Notes: generated by a model not told the origin, from the sequence alone. Numbered from the stretch's first letter, positions 23,594 through 33,494 are shown. The stretch: DNA of 64,000 nt from Gordonia soli NBRC 108243 (GCF_000334455.1 NZ_BANX01000007.1:1-64000), one strand, 5' to 3'. A program made the numbers and translations.

Positions 23594-26124
23594 CGGATCG
23601 CACCCCCACCGACCGACTCGTCGGACGCCGAGGTCGGCAGCGTGATCACCATCGTGGTGCCGCCGCCGGGCGTCTCGGTCGCCACCAGGGTGCCGCCGAC
23701 CGCGGAGACGAAGCCGCGGGCCACCGACAATCCGAGTCCCACGCCGGTCGAGGCGCCGTTCTGATCGCCCGACTGGTGGAAGGCGGTGAAGACCCGCTCA
23801 CGTTCGGCCGGTGGGATGCCCGGGCCGTGGTCGACCACACGGATCACACACCGTGGCGGGTCGTCGGCGGTCAGTCGCGCATCCACGGCCACCTCGGCGA
23901 TTCCGCTGTGCCGCACCGCGTTGTCGATCAGATTCGCCAATGCCCGCTCCAACAGTCCCGAGTCGGTGTATGCCCAGCCCTGTTCCAGGGTCACCGATAC
24001 GGTCGGCGCCACCGGTTCCTGCCGACTGACGACCGCGGTCGCCCGATGTACGACCTCGGCGAGATATGTGCGCCGCAGATCCGGTCGGACGGCACCGGCG
24101 GCGAGCCGCGACGAATCGAGAAGGTTGCCGACGAGCGCGGCCAGGTGGTCGACGGATTCCTCGACGGTCGCCTGCAGTTCGGCCGTGTCCTCGGCGCTGA
24201 AGGTCACGTCGGTGCTGCGCAGGCTGGAGACCGCGGCCTTGGCTGCAGCCAACGGCGTCCGCAGATCGTGGCTCACCGCCGCCAGCAGCGCGCGCCGCAA
24301 CTCGTCGGCCTGGGCGATGGCACGGGACTCGGCTGCCTCGGCCTCGAGACCCTTGCGCTCGACCACGCCGGCCGCCTGAGTGGCCACCGCCCCCAGCACC
24401 CGTCTGTCACGTCCGTCGGGTGCCGGCCCCCAGAGTCGTAACTCGTAGTCGTCGCCAGGTACCGGACACACGGTGTCCGGGGCATCTGCGAGATCGACGC
24501 CACCGGCACTCGCGACGAGTCGCTCGCCTCCGCGATCGCGGCGCACGAGGGCGACGGCGATCTGGTCGTAGGTCTCGCGCACCCGGTCGAGCAGTACCGA
24601 CACATCCGCACCGCCCAGGACCGCCGTCGAGAACGTCGCGAGCAGTTCCGCCTCACGTGTCGCACGCTGGGCCTGTACCCGTCGGACGGTCGCCGAATCG
24701 ACCAGTACCGCAACGGCGATGGCGATCACCAGCATCACGATGATGGTGATGAGGTTGTCGGGTTGACTGATCGTGAGGGTGAGACGCGGATCGGTGAAGA
24801 ACCAGTTGAGCAGCAGCCCGGAGACGATCGCCGACAGCGCAGCCGGTCCGATGCCTCCCAACATCGACACCGCCAGCACCGCGACGAAGTAGAGGGCCGA
24901 CTCGCTGGCGAAACCGAGCCAGGTGTCCAACCACCAGAGCAGACCGGTCACCGCGAGTGGCACCACCACGGCGAAGACCCAGCTGAGAGGGCGATGGAAA
25001 CGGGTGTCCCGGATGTCGAGGCGATTGCGCTGCCGGGTCTCCTCGTGGGTCACCATGTGCACGTCGATCCGTCCGCTCTCGCGGACCACGGTGGCGCCGA
25101 CACCCTCGTCGAGGATTCGCTGCCACCGACTCCGGCGAGAGGTACCGATGACCAGCTGCGTGGCGTTCACCCCGCGGGCGAACTCCAGCAACACCGCGGG
25201 GACGTCGTCGCCGACGACGGTGTGTATCCGGGCGTTGAATCCGGCCGCGAGTTCTGTCAGAGCGGTGAGATCGACGGAGCCCCTGTCCGCCAACCCGTCA
25301 CCACGAACGACGTGTACGACAACCAGTTCCGCGCTCGAACGTGATGCTATCCGCCGTGCCCGCCGGAGAAGCGTCGCCGACTCCGGACCTCCGGTCAGCG
25401 CCACCACGACCCGTTCTCGTGCTTCCCATGTCTCGGTGATGCCGTGCGCATCGCGGTAGTCGGAAAGGTTGTCATCCACTTGGTCGGCAAGCCAGAGCAA
25501 CGCGAGTTCACGCAGCGCGGTGAGATTCCCCTGGCGAAAATAGTTCGCGAGGGCACCTTCGATCCGGCCGTCCGGGTACACCTTTCCCGCCGCAAGTCGT
25601 TGTCGCAGGGCCTGTGGGGCGATGTCCACCAGTTCGATCTGATCGGCGGCACGAACGACCTCGTCGGGCACGGTCTCCCGCTGCACGACACCGGTGATCT
25701 GTTGGACGACGTCGTTCAGACTCTCCAGATGCTGGATGTTGATCGTCGACAGCACGTCGATCCCGGCATCACGGAGAACCTCGATGTCTTCCCATCGCTT
25801 GCCGTTTCGGGACCCTGGTGCGTTCGTGTGGGCGAGTTCGTCCACCAGGGCCACCTGCGGCCGCCGCGCGAGTACGGCGTCCAGGTCCATCTCGTCCAGC
25901 ACCGCACCGCGATAGGCCACCTCGGTTCGAGCGATCACCTCGAGACCTTCGACCAGGGCGGCCGTCGCCACTCGTTCGTGGGACTCCACGACTGCGACCA
26001 CGACGTCGACGCCTTCGTCGATGAGCCCGCGCGCGTGCGCGAGCATCTCGAAGGTCTTGCCCACCCCGGGCGCACACCCGAGGAAGACCTCGAGGCGCCC
26101 ACGGCTGTCCGCGTGTGGCGACAT
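23590..26124 (-). CDS. kdpD: KdpD sensor histidine kinase
   Basis: A membrane sensor of 844 residues from ATG 26124, where the conserved N-terminus begins (SRGRLEVFLGCAPGVGKTFEML); an upstream in-frame start at 26202 would add 26 residues and overlap kdpC. Order of domains: KdpD N-terminal domain with Walker A-like GCAPGVGKT (16-24), USP-like domain (ALTGGPESATLLRR, near 240), DUF4118 block of four closely spaced membrane helices (about 375-485), GAF-like region, HisKA with SHDLRTP, and HATPase with DHGPGIP and GLGLSVARGF. It phosphorylates KdpE. It overlaps kdpE by ATGA and follows kdpC after 64 bases. Confidence 0.93.
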   Translation of the reverse strand: MSPHADSRGRLEVFLGCAPGVGKTFEMLAHARGLIDEGVDVVVAVVESHERVATAALVEGLEVIARTEVAYRGAVLDEMDLDAVLARRPQVALVDELAHTNAPGSRNGKRWEDIEVLRDAGIDVLSTINIQHLESLNDVVQQITGVVQRETVPDEVVRAADQIELVDIAPQALRQRLAAGKVYPDGRIEGALANYFRQGNLTALRELALLWLADQVDDNLSDYRDAHGITETWEARERVVVALTGGPESATLLRRARRIASRSSAELVVVHVVRGDGLADRGSVDLTALTELAAGFNARIHTVVGDDVPAVLLEFARGVNATQLVIGTSRRSRWQRILDEGVGATVVRESGRIDVHMVTHEETRQRNRLDIRDTRFHRPLSWVFAVVVPLAVTGLLWWLDTWLGFASESALYFVAVLAVSMLGGIGPAALSAIVSGLLLNWFFTDPRLTLTISQPDNLITIIVMLVIAIAVAVLVDSATVRRVQAQRATREAELLATFSTAVLGGADVSVLLDRVRETYDQIAVALVRRDRGGERLVASAGGVDLADAPDTVCPVPGDDYELRLWGPAPDGRDRRVLGAVATQAAGVVERKGLEAEAAESRAIAQADELRRALLAAVSHDLRTPLAAAKAAVSSLRSTDVTFSAEDTAELQATVEESVDHLAALVGNLLDSSRLAAGAVRPDLRRTYLAEVVHRATAVVSRQEPVAPTVSVTLEQGWAYTDSGLLERALANLIDNAVRHSGIAEVAVDARLTADDPPRCVIRVVDHGPGIPPAERERVFTAFHQSGDQNGASTGVGLGLSVARGFVSAVGGTLVATETPGGGTTMVITLPTSASDESVGGGAIR

Positions 26125-26188
26125 AATCACCGAGTCTATCGGCGCCGATGTGCCGGAGGTGTCCCGGCGCGCAACGACCCGCCCCTGG

Positions 26189-26824
26189 TCAGCGGCCGCC
26201 ACAATCGGCAGCCGTGTGTCCGAGAGCGAGGTTCACTTCCAGCACATTGACCCGGGGCTCACCGAGAAAGCCCCACTCGCGCCCCTGGGTGTGCTCGTCG
26301 ATCAACGATGCGACCTGCGCCTGTGTGCGACTGTTCTCTCTGGCCAGTCGAGGAATCTGCAGGCGCGCATAGTCGACGCTGATGTGCGGGTCGAGCCCCG
26401 ATCCCGATCCGGTGACCGCGTCTGCCGGGACCGCGGTCGGCGCAACACCTTCACGCGCCGCGATCAGCGCCCGCTTCGCGAGGACCCGATCGCGGAGGGC
26501 CTCACTGTTGGGGCCCTGGTTGCTCGCCGCGGACGCGGCGGGATCACCGGGCGCGAACGGCTCTCCCTCGGCCCCGACGGTCCTCGCGTGCAGATACGGG
26601 TCGGGCCGGCCGTTCGGCACCTGCGGGTCGATGCCGATCGACGACGACCCGACGTCGCATCCGCGTGCATCGCGCACCTGCGATCCCTCGGCGGAGTCGC
26701 TGGTCACCCGCGAGACCACCCACACCGCTGCGGGATAAGCGATCCCGAGAACCACCGTCGCGGCCGCCACCACGGCGATCGCCACCGCACACTGCCGGCC
26801 GAGGCCGGCCAGGATTGTCTTCAT
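26189..26824 (-). CDS. kdpC: Potassium-transporting ATPase subunit KdpC
   Basis: A 211-residue single-span subunit: an N-terminal hydrophobic helix (13-38), then the periplasmic-side domain with GRPDPYLHARTV, SNQGPNSEALRDRV, ADAVTGSGSGLDPHIS and a terminal VNVLEVNLAL, all characteristic of KdpC. It stabilises the KdpFABC complex and raises K+ affinity. The gap to kdpB is eight bases. Confidence 0.95.
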   Translation of the reverse strand: MKTILAGLGRQCAVAIAVVAAATVVLGIAYPAAVWVVSRVTSDSAEGSQVRDARGCDVGSSSIGIDPQVPNGRPDPYLHARTVGAEGEPFAPGDPAASAASNQGPNSEALRDRVLAKRALIAAREGVAPTAVPADAVTGSGSGLDPHISVDYARLQIPRLARENSRTQAQVASLIDEHTQGREWGFLGEPRVNVLEVNLALGHTAADCGGR

Positions 26825-26832
26825 GGTTCGAG

Positions 26833-28956
26833 CTACCCCATTCCCGGGAGAAAACGGACGACCAGATCGATCAGCCAGATGCCGACGAAAGGTGTGATGA
26901 CGCCGCCGATGCCGTAGACGGCGAGGTTGCGACCCAAGAGCCGCTGCGCCGACCCCGGCCGGTATCCCACCCCTCGCAGGGACAATGGGATCAACGCGAC
27001 GATGACGAGCGCATTGAAGATCACCGCGGACACGATCGCCGACTGCGCCGAGTGCAGCCCCATGATGTTGAGCGCGTCGAGCTGCGGGTAGATCACCGAG
27101 AACAGTGCGGGCAGTATGGCGAAGTACTTGGCCAGATCGTTGGCCAACGAGAACGTGGTCAGCGCACCGCGGGTGATCAGCAACTGTTTTCCGATCGCCA
27201 CGACGTCGATCAGCTTGGTCGGGTCGGAGTCCAGATCGACCATGTTGCCGGCTTCTTTCGCCGCCGACGTGCCGGTGTTCATCGCCAGTCCGACGTCGGC
27301 CTGCGCAAGCGCCGGAGCGTCGTTGGTCCCGTCGCCGGTCATCGCGACAAGACGGCCCCCCTGCTGCTCCTGGCGGATGAGCGCGAGTTTGTCCTCGGGA
27401 GTCGCTTCGGCGATGTAGTCGTCCACACCGGCCTGGACCGCGATGGCGGCGGCTGTCCGCGGGTTGTCACCGGTGACCATGACGGTCCGGATACCCATCG
27501 CGCGCAACTGTGCGAACCGTTCCGACATACCCGGTTTCACCACATCCGAGAGTTCGATGACGCCCATCGGCAACACCGACGCATCCCCCTCCCGGACGGC
27601 CACCACGAGTGGGGTGCCGCCGGCCGAGGCGATGGCGTCGACCTCGTCGGTGATCTCCGCGGGAGCGGCGCCGCCGGTCTCCCGGACCCACCGCAGCACG
27701 GCGTCGGCCGCACCCTTCCGAATCGCCCGGACCCCGGTCCCGTCCGCGGCAGCGGGGAGATCCATCCCGCTCATCCGGGTCTGCGCGGTGAACGGTACGA
27801 CCTCGTGTCGGCCGGCCTGGTCATCGAACACGCTCACGTCGACACCGAACTCGCTGCTGCACAAGTCGACGATGCTGCGCCCCTCGGGGGTGTCGTCGGC
27901 CAGGCTGGATTGACATGCAAGAGATGCGAACTCGTCCATGCCGATCCCCGGGGCCGGGATGATCCGTGTCGCGCGACGATTGCCGAACGTGATGGTCCCG
28001 GTCTTGTCCATCAGCAACGTGTCGATGTCGCCGGCCGCTTCGACGGCGCGCCCCGACATCGCCAGCACATTGCGCTGTACGAGACGGTCCATACCGGCGA
28101 TACCGATGGACGACAGCAACGCCCCGATGGTGGTGGGGATGAGACAGACCAACAGCGCGATGAGCTTCACCGGATCCGGTTCCTGGCCGGCGTAGATCTG
28201 CATCGGTCCGACGGCGACGACAGCCAGCAGGAAGATGATCGTCAGGCTGGCCAGCAGGATGTCCAGTGCGATCTCGTTGGGTGTCTTCTTGCGCGCGGCG
28301 CCTTCCACGAGCGCGATCATCCGGTCCACGAACGATTCACCGGGCGCGGTCGAGATCTGGACCACGATCCGGTCCGACAGCACGGTGGTCCCACCCGTTA
28401 CCGCACATCGGTCACCGCCGGATTCTCGGACCACAGGCGCCGACTCGCCGGTGATCGCCGACTCGTCGACCGTGGCGATCCCCTCGACCACGTCGCCGTC
28501 ACCAGCGATCACCTCACCGGCCTCGACCACGATCCGATCACCGATCCGCAACTCGCCGCCGGGAACGATCTCCGTCCCGCCCGAGCCATCGATGCGTCGG
28601 GCAGTGGTGTCCTGCTTGACCTTTCGGAGGCTCGCGGCCTGAGCGCGGCCACGCCCCTCGGCGACGGCCTCGGCCAGCGCAGCGAACAGCACCGTGAACC
28701 ACAGCCAGGCGACGACCGCCCAGGCGAACCACGACGGCTGCCACAGCGTGAGAATCGTCGTGATGATCGCGCCGAGGTAGACGACGAACATCACCGGGTT
28801 ACGAGCCTGGTCACGGGGCGCGAGCTTGCGGACCGCCTCGGGAAGGGAGGTCAGCAGCGAGCGGGCATCGAATGCGCCTGCCGACACCAGTTGCGTTGGT
28901 GCAGGATCGTCGGTTGCGGTCGGGACCGGCTGCTCGGTGATGGTCGGAGTGGTCAT
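26833..28956 (-). CDS. kdpB: Potassium-transporting P-type ATPase subunit KdpB
   Basis: A 707-residue P-type ATPase. The phosphorylated Asp317 is in DKTGTIT, the actuator TGES motif is at 169-172 (its serine corresponds to the inhibitory phosphorylation site described for E. coli KdpB), and [13 protein letters not shown] marks the hinge. KdpB hydrolyses ATP to drive K+ import through KdpA in the cytoplasmic membrane. Start and kdpA stop overlap by ATGA. Length is slightly above the E. coli protein because of an acidic N-terminal 25 residues. Confidence 0.96.
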   Translation of the reverse strand: MTTPTITEQPVPTATDDPAPTQLVSAGAFDARSLLTSLPEAVRKLAPRDQARNPVMFVVYLGAIITTILTLWQPSWFAWAVVAWLWFTVLFAALAEAVAEGRGRAQAASLRKVKQDTTARRIDGSGGTEIVPGGELRIGDRIVVEAGEVIAGDGDVVEGIATVDESAITGESAPVVRESGGDRCAVTGGTTVLSDRIVVQISTAPGESFVDRMIALVEGAARKKTPNEIALDILLASLTIIFLLAVVAVGPMQIYAGQEPDPVKLIALLVCLIPTTIGALLSSIGIAGMDRLVQRNVLAMSGRAVEAAGDIDTLLMDKTGTITFGNRRATRIIPAPGIGMDEFASLACQSSLADDTPEGRSIVDLCSSEFGVDVSVFDDQAGRHEVVPFTAQTRMSGMDLPAAADGTGVRAIRKGAADAVLRWVRETGGAAPAEITDEVDAIASAGGTPLVVAVREGDASVLPMGVIELSDVVKPGMSERFAQLRAMGIRTVMVTGDNPRTAAAIAVQAGVDDYIAEATPEDKLALIRQEQQGGRLVAMTGDGTNDAPALAQADVGLAMNTGTSAAKEAGNMVDLDSDPTKLIDVVAIGKQLLITRGALTTFSLANDLAKYFAILPALFSVIYPQLDALNIMGLHSAQSAIVSAVIFNALVIVALIPLSLRGVGYRPGSAQRLLGRNLAVYGIGGVITPFVGIWLIDLVVRFLPGMG

Positions 28957-30743
28957 AGGAGCGCCTCTGCGATCGGTCCCAACGCCATGGTCGGGAAGAA
29001 GGTCAGCCCTGCGACCAGCAGGATGGTGCCCACCAGCAGAGAGCCGAAGAGAATGCCGTGCGTCGGGAGGGCCGAGCTCACCGTCGCCACCCGGTTGGCG
29101 GCGGATGTTCGCACGGCAGTGGCCGTTCCGCCGGCACGAGCATCCGGGACCGGGGCCGCGGAGCCGGATGCCGCCGAAACCGTCGTGCCCGACTCCCGCC
29201 CGTGCTGCCTGGCAAGCAACCCTGCCAGAGCGAGAACGAAGACGATCGGAAGGAAACGACCGAGCAGCATTGCCAGACCGAGAGAGGTCTGGAACCAGTC
29301 ACTGGTGACCGTGAGGCCGCCGAATGCGCTGCCGTTGTTGTTGGCCGCAGACGCGTACGCGTACACGACCTCGGAGAATCCGTGGATGGAACCGGCGGTG
29401 CCGGGATCACCACTGTTGCCCTGGAAACCGGTCGTCGAGCCGAGGATCGCCGATACGGCGACGCCCACCAGCACCAGCGCAGGCATCACGAGAACATAGA
29501 GGGCGGCCATGGTGATCTCCGACTGACCGATCTTCTTCCCCAGGAACTCGGGGGTCCGCCCGACCAGGAGTCCGCCGACGAAGGTCGCGATGATGGCCAA
29601 GACGAGGATCCCGTACAGGCCTGCCCCGACGCCGCCGGGCGCGACCTCGCCGAGCAGCATGTTCCAGATCAGCGCGCCGCCACCCGCGGCGGAGAAACTG
29701 TCGTGCGCAGAGTTCACCGCGCCCGTGGACGTGCCGGTGGTCGACACCGCCCACAGCGCCGACGCGGGGATGCCGAATCGTTGTTCCTTGCCCTCCATCA
29801 TCGCTCCTGCCGCACGCGAAGCCATTCCGTCCGTGCGGGATTCGAAGGTCCACACGACGGCGAGCATCGCGGTCCAGATCGTCACCATCACGCCGAGGAG
29901 GGTGTATCCCTGGCGACGGTCGCCGACCATCGTCCCGTAGGTGCGGGTGAGGGCGAACGGGATCAGCAACAGCGCGATGATCTCGATGACGTTGGTCAGC
30001 GGCGTCGGGTTGGAGAACGGATGCGCCGAATTCACCGACAGCGTTCCGCCGCCGTTGGTGCCCAGTTCCTTGATGGCCTCCTGGGATGCGAAGGGGCCGA
30101 CCATGCTGCGGCCGGGATCACCGGACAGGGTCGTGAAGTCGAAACCGGTCCGGAACGACTGCACGGCGCCGAGGAGAACCAAGATGATGGCGATGATCAG
30201 ACTCAGCGGCAACAGGATTCGAACAGTGCCGCGTGTGAGGTCGACCCAGAAGTTCCCGATCTGCCCGGTCGCACGCGAGATGATGCCGCGGATCAGCGCG
30301 ACGGCGACGGCCATACCGACTGCCGCCGAGACGAAGTTCTGCACAGTCAGCCCCGCCATCTGGGTGAGGTTGCTCATCACCACCTCGGGCGAGTACGACT
30401 GCCAGTTCGTGTTCGTGACGAACGACACCGCTGTGTTGAATGCCATCGCCGGCGTCACCCCCGGCTTGCCGTCGGCCCACGGGAGCACTCCCTGCAGCCG
30501 CTGCAACGCGAAGAGCGCCAGCACACTGATCAACGAGAAGGCGAGGACCGCAACGGCGTATCCCACCCAGGTCTGCTGTCGGCGCGGATCGACCCGGACC
30601 AGCCGGTAGAACATGCGCTCCACCACGAGATCCCGATCGGACCGGTAGACGCGGGCCATGTGGTCACCGAGCGGTACATAGAACGCCGCGAGGACCATGA
30701 TCACCACCGCGGCCTGCAACAGGCCGGCAGTCACAGAACTCAC
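28953..30743 (-). CDS. kdpA: Potassium-transporting ATPase subunit KdpA
   Basis: A 596-residue channel-like membrane subunit from GTG 30743. The selectivity-filter regions are recognisable, for example [13 protein letters not shown] (about 110-122), [16 protein letters not shown] (near 228-243) and [15 protein letters not shown] (near 335-349). It forms the K+ entry path of the KdpFABC pump. It sits two bases downstream of kdpF, and kdpB overlaps its end. An inserted hydrophilic stretch rich in Ala/Ser/Gly (about 530-565) before the last helix is longer than in E. coli. Confidence 0.95.
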   Translation of the reverse strand: MSSVTAGLLQAAVVIMVLAAFYVPLGDHMARVYRSDRDLVVERMFYRLVRVDPRRQQTWVGYAVAVLAFSLISVLALFALQRLQGVLPWADGKPGVTPAMAFNTAVSFVTNTNWQSYSPEVVMSNLTQMAGLTVQNFVSAAVGMAVAVALIRGIISRATGQIGNFWVDLTRGTVRILLPLSLIIAIILVLLGAVQSFRTGFDFTTLSGDPGRSMVGPFASQEAIKELGTNGGGTLSVNSAHPFSNPTPLTNVIEIIALLLIPFALTRTYGTMVGDRRQGYTLLGVMVTIWTAMLAVVWTFESRTDGMASRAAGAMMEGKEQRFGIPASALWAVSTTGTSTGAVNSAHDSFSAAGGGALIWNMLLGEVAPGGVGAGLYGILVLAIIATFVGGLLVGRTPEFLGKKIGQSEITMAALYVLVMPALVLVGVAVSAILGSTTGFQGNSGDPGTAGSIHGFSEVVYAYASAANNNGSAFGGLTVTSDWFQTSLGLAMLLGRFLPIVFVLALAGLLARQHGRESGTTVSAASGSAAPVPDARAGGTATAVRTSAANRVATVSSALPTHGILFGSLLVGTILLVAGLTFFPTMALGPIAEALL

Positions 30744-30745
30744 GT

Positions 30746-30844
30746 TTAGAACCTTTCCGGGAACAGCAACGCGACGAAGAGGTAGACGACCACGAGCACG
30801 GCGACAGCCAGGAGGACCACGGCGATCGCGCCATCAGCGGTCAT
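30746..30844 (-). CDS. kdpF: KdpF small membrane subunit
   Basis: A 32-residue single-span peptide (MTADGAIAVVLLAVAVLVV then YLFVALLFPERF). The YLFVALLFPERF end is the hallmark of KdpF, which stabilises the Kdp complex. ATG 30844 overlaps the stop of a further small gene upstream (ATGA), and kdpA starts two bases after its stop. Confidence 0.9.
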   Translation of the reverse strand: MTADGAIAVVLLAVAVLVVVYLFVALLFPERF

Positions 30845-30948
30845 CGGTCGGCCCTCTTCTCTCCCGTTCGTAGATCCACCGCACGTAGGACGAACACACA
30901 CACGGCGAAGCCCGCGAGAATCGCGAGCAGATAGAGCACGTCGGCCAC
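30841..30948 (-). CDS. 35-residue single-span membrane peptide upstream of kdpF
   Basis: A short frame from GTG 30948 to TGA 30841-30843 reads MADVLYLLAILAGFAVCVFV then LRAVDLRTGEKRADR: one transmembrane helix and a basic tail. It has AGGGAG a suitable distance upstream, and its stop overlaps the kdpF ATG (ATGA), giving a continuously coupled chain small peptide-kdpF-kdpA-kdpB. It is too short for standard gene callers. I infer a Kdp accessory peptide; no function is known to me. Confidence 0.68.
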   Translation of the reverse strand: MADVLYLLAILAGFAVCVFVLRAVDLRTGEKRADR

Positions 30949-31148
30949 CGGAACTCCCTGCCTCGATGCACCGCCCCTTCGGCGGCGCAGCAGCCATCAT
31001 GAGCGCGCCGAACTGCTCTCACCAGGGTCGTTAACGAAATCCATACGGAATCGGCCGAGTTCTTGACGGGGCCTTGTCGGTCCGGTCGCCGAGGTGTTCC
31101 GCCTCACAGGATTTCCGTCCCGACAGCTCGACCGCGTAGGCAGGAGGC
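30949..31148. promoter_or_regulatory. Divergent region upstream of kdp and a membrane protein gene
   Basis: This 200-base gap must hold the kdp promoter. The stretch GTTAACGAAATCC near 31030 is the most AT-rich part. I cannot define a KdpE box. AGGAGG at the right end serves the gene at 31149. Confidence 0.35.
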
Positions 31149-31655
31149 ATGCACGATCTCCATCCGAGGCCCGCCGATGCGGTCACCCGAGTCCTCGACG
31201 GCTCGAATCGCTGGGGTTCACTCCGCGTCGGGTATGCCCGACGCTGGGTGCAGCATCGCCTGACCGTCTATCCACCGGGGACCAGTGGACCGGAGCGTCG
31301 GGCCCTGCGCGTGTGGCATTCCGCACCGGCCTGGACGATCATCGGTTGGCTCGTCATCGTGGCCATGTGCGGTGCGGCGGGTCTGTCGACCGTCGTCGGA
31401 GCGGGTGTGGCGACCGCATCGATCGCGGCCGCCCTGCTTGCGGCGGAGTCTGCGTCGCGGACCACCCGCGGCGCGGTCCGTACGGCGCGCGTGTGGTCGG
31501 GGGACTTCGGCACACCCGATCAGCAGATGGATCGCGACGAGCTCGTGCAGCTGGCGACCCGGCTGGCCCGTGCGGACGACGACCTCGACGCCGGCCGGAT
31601 CACCCCGGTCGAACACGAGAACGTGTGGGGAGCGGTCTACTCCGAGCTGGGCTGA
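31149..31655 (+). CDS. Conserved actinobacterial membrane protein, two-helix
   Basis: A 168-residue protein with a soluble N-terminal part (RWGSLRVGYARRW, YPPGTSGPERRALRVWH), two hydrophobic segments (about 61-79 and 82-101, probably a hairpin) and an acidic C-terminal helix (DRDELVQLATRLARADDDL). It resembles small actinobacterial proteins of the DUF6611 type as I remember them, but I am not certain. A strong AGGAGG precedes ATG 31149. Its last 19 bases overlap the convergent F420 oxidoreductase gene. Function unknown. Confidence 0.75.
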   Translation: MHDLHPRPADAVTRVLDGSNRWGSLRVGYARRWVQHRLTVYPPGTSGPERRALRVWHSAPAWTIIGWLVIVAMCGAAGLSTVVGAGVATASIAAALLAAESASRTTRGAVRTARVWSGDFGTPDQQMDRDELVQLATRLARADDDLDAGRITPVEHENVWGAVYSELG

Positions 31656-32038
31656 CCCGGGGCGATCGAGATCCCGATCGACTTGTCGGCACCGCGAAAG
31701 GTGACGCTGCTCTTGACGATGAGCCAGCCGACGATGCCGTACTTCTTGGTGATCAGCGAGCGCACGTGGTCGCTGCCGGCCCGATCGAGAAGTCGCGCGG
31801 TCCCGTGGGCCTGCGCCCCGTAGGTCTTGTTGCCGCGGTTGTCGCACGCCTGCACGATCACGTGGGGGTTCCGTCGGATTCGCTTGACCTTCCACGAGTC
31901 ACCACTCGTCCACACGGTCAGCTGATCACCGTCGCGGGCCGCCCAGATCGGTGTCCCGACTGCCGTGCCGTCCTTCTTGAAGGTCGTCAGCAGTACGTAC
32001 TTGGCCTCGGTGGCCTCCCCGAACGGCGCATCGCTCAT
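31637..32038 (-). CDS. PPOX-class (F420-dependent) oxidoreductase
   Basis: A 133-residue split-barrel flavin/deazaflavin-binding protein. The opening KYVLLTTFKKDGTAVGTPIW and the later VWTSGDSWKVKRIRRNPHV are the standard PPOX pattern that binds F420 or FMN. Mycobacteriales encode many such small reductases acting on quinones, biliverdin or xenobiotics. The start at ATG 32038 is chosen because the conserved domain begins there. It lies just downstream of the isomerase-like gene on the same strand with a five-base gap. Confidence 0.85.
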   Translation of the reverse strand: MSDAPFGEATEAKYVLLTTFKKDGTAVGTPIWAARDGDQLTVWTSGDSWKVKRIRRNPHVIVQACDNRGNKTYGAQAHGTARLLDRAGSDHVRSLITKKYGIVGWLIVKSSVTFRGADKSIGISIAPGQPSSE

Positions 32039-32043
32039 GGCAG

Positions 32044-32811
32044 TCAGGCTACGCGAGAGAACAGCGACTGACCGGTCGCGTGCGGGAACGCCTCGGCGAC
32101 GTAGCCGGCATCCGTCAGCGTCGCCCACGCCGTGACCTGGTTGGCCGACAACACGGGTTTGCCGAGCTCGGCCTCCATCATCCCCAAGATCTCGTACGTC
32201 CACAGGTTGGTGCAGGAGACGTAGATCGCGTCCGCATCCGGATGGTCCGCTGCCCGGATCAGATCGCACGTGACCTGGTACGGGATCGTCCAGATCTCAT
32301 GATCGCGGCCGAGTCCCGAGTGCGCGACGACGCTGCGGCCCGACTCGACCAGGAAATCGCACAGCAGTCCTGTGAGCGCCGAGGTGTACGGGGTCGCCAC
32401 CGCGATACGAGCGATGCCCATCCGGTCCAGAGCCCGCACCAACGCCTCGGAGGTCGTCACCGCGGACGCCGCACCGGCGGCGAGCATGCAGTTCGACAAC
32501 TCCACCGCTCCAGCCATCCCGTAGACGAAACTGCCTGAGGCACACGCATACCCGACCGATCGCGGACCGACCGCAGTGATGCTGCGCACCGCGGCTGTGA
32601 TGTCGGCATGGTTGTTGAGGTCCCGGCACAGCTCGACGTCCACGGGCGCATCGATGTAGCCGGTACGGGTGAAGTACAGCGACACCGAGTCGGGCATCCA
32701 GCGCCAGAGTTCGCGGTCCAAGGCCATGTCGAACGGGCAGACGATGCCGATGCCCACCTGCTGCTGGGGTACGCCGACGGGCTCGACGCCGCGGAGTTCG
32801 ACCGGTCTCAT
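32044..32811 (-). CDS. Maleate isomerase/EutA-like protein (two-cysteine paralogue)
   Basis: A 255-residue Asp/Glu racemase-fold protein with both family cysteines: Cys90 in YACASGSF and Cys200 in YVSCTNLWTY. It therefore fits a maleate isomerase, AMDase-type racemase or EutA enzyme. It shares the C-terminal pattern GKPVLSANQVTAW with the paralogue at 18364 (GKPVLTANQVTAW), which lacks the second cysteine. A perfect ATTGTCGACAAT palindrome 25 bases upstream matches the operators of the catabolic cluster, so it is probably co-regulated by the GntR protein at 15611 despite lying 14 kb away. Confidence 0.83.
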   Translation of the reverse strand: MRPVELRGVEPVGVPQQQVGIGIVCPFDMALDRELWRWMPDSVSLYFTRTGYIDAPVDVELCRDLNNHADITAAVRSITAVGPRSVGYACASGSFVYGMAGAVELSNCMLAAGAASAVTTSEALVRALDRMGIARIAVATPYTSALTGLLCDFLVESGRSVVAHSGLGRDHEIWTIPYQVTCDLIRAADHPDADAIYVSCTNLWTYEILGMMEAELGKPVLSANQVTAWATLTDAGYVAEAFPHATGQSLFSRVA

Positions 32812-32830
32812 GAGGTGATGATGACATATT

Positions 32831-32856
32831 GTCAGATTGTCGACAATGCGTCTGAC
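32831..32856. promoter_or_regulatory. GntR-type operator ATTGTCGACAAT with flanking inverted repeat
   Basis: The perfect 12-base palindrome ATTGTCGACAAT (32836-32847) is nested asymmetrically inside an outer inverted repeat GTCAGA (32831-32836) / TCTGAC (32851-32856). It lies just before the second isomerase-like gene and shares its core with the sites at 4378 and 18329. Confidence 0.65.
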
Positions 32857-32897
32857 CAGCGCGGACTCAGGTTTTCCGCAGTTGTTACACGGCCGCC

Positions 32898-33494
32898 TCA
32901 GGGGCGCGCGAAGTCTACGCGCGCTGCATCGACGTCGGCGCGGATCGCGCAGCCACGCTCATGATCGTTGATCAGGCCCATGGCCTGGAGGAATGCGAAG
33001 ACCGTGGTCGGCCCGACGAATCGCCAGCCGCGCTTCTTGAGGTCTGTGGAGATGGCCACCGATTCCGCCGAGGTCGTGATCGACTGCGGTTCGGGGAGGG
33101 TCGCGGCATCGGGTTCGTGCGACCAGAAGTACGTCGCGAGTGACCCCTTCTCGTCGATGAGGTCGATGGCCCGGCGTGCGTTGTTGATGGAAGCCTCGAT
33201 CTTGCCGCGATGCCGGATGATGCCCGCGTCACCGAGCAGTCGGTCGACATCCCGCTCGGAGAACTTCGCGACCTCCTCGATCTCGAAGTTCGCGAAGCCG
33301 GCGCGGAAGTTCTCCCGCTTGTTGAGGATGGTCCGCCACGAGAGCCCCGACTGGAAGCCCTCGAGGCAGACCTTCTCGAACAGTCGGCGGTCGTCGGCGA
33401 CCGGGAAACCCCATTCGGTGTCGTGGTACTCGAGGAACTCGGGCGCTCCGCCTGCCCACGTGCATCGATCGACCCCGTCGGGGAACTCAGCCAT
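32898..33494 (-). CDS. tag: DNA-3-methyladenine glycosylase I
   Basis: A 198-residue base-excision repair enzyme that removes 3-methyladenine. The zinc-binding residues of the Tag family are visible: Cys and His near the N-terminus (RCTWAGGAPEFLEYHDTEWG) and His/Cys near the end (NDHERGC). The substrate pocket LEGFQSGLSWRTILNKRENF and the helix-hairpin region RHRGKIEASINNA are standard. ATG 33494 is used because the conserved N-terminus starts a few residues later. It is a single gene with no clear operon partner. Confidence 0.94.
   Translation of the reverse strand: MAEFPDGVDRCTWAGGAPEFLEYHDTEWGFPVADDRRLFEKVCLEGFQSGLSWRTILNKRENFRAGFANFEIEEVAKFSERDVDRLLGDAGIIRHRGKIEASINNARRAIDLIDEKGSLATYFWSHEPDAATLPEPQSITTSAESVAISTDLKKRGWRFVGPTTVFAFLQAMGLINDHERGCAIRADVDAARVDFARP

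Noticed and set aside
26665-29499. A 944-codon open frame on the plus strand antisense to kdpC, kdpB and part of kdpA
   Set aside because: It is opposite strongly conserved Kdp genes, has biased Arg/Asp/His-rich composition and no recognisable domain; long antisense frames are expected in GC-rich DNA.
29058-30749. A 563-codon plus-strand frame opposite kdpA
   Set aside because: Composition dominated by Arg/His/Glu with no hydrophobic core; antisense artefact of kdpA.
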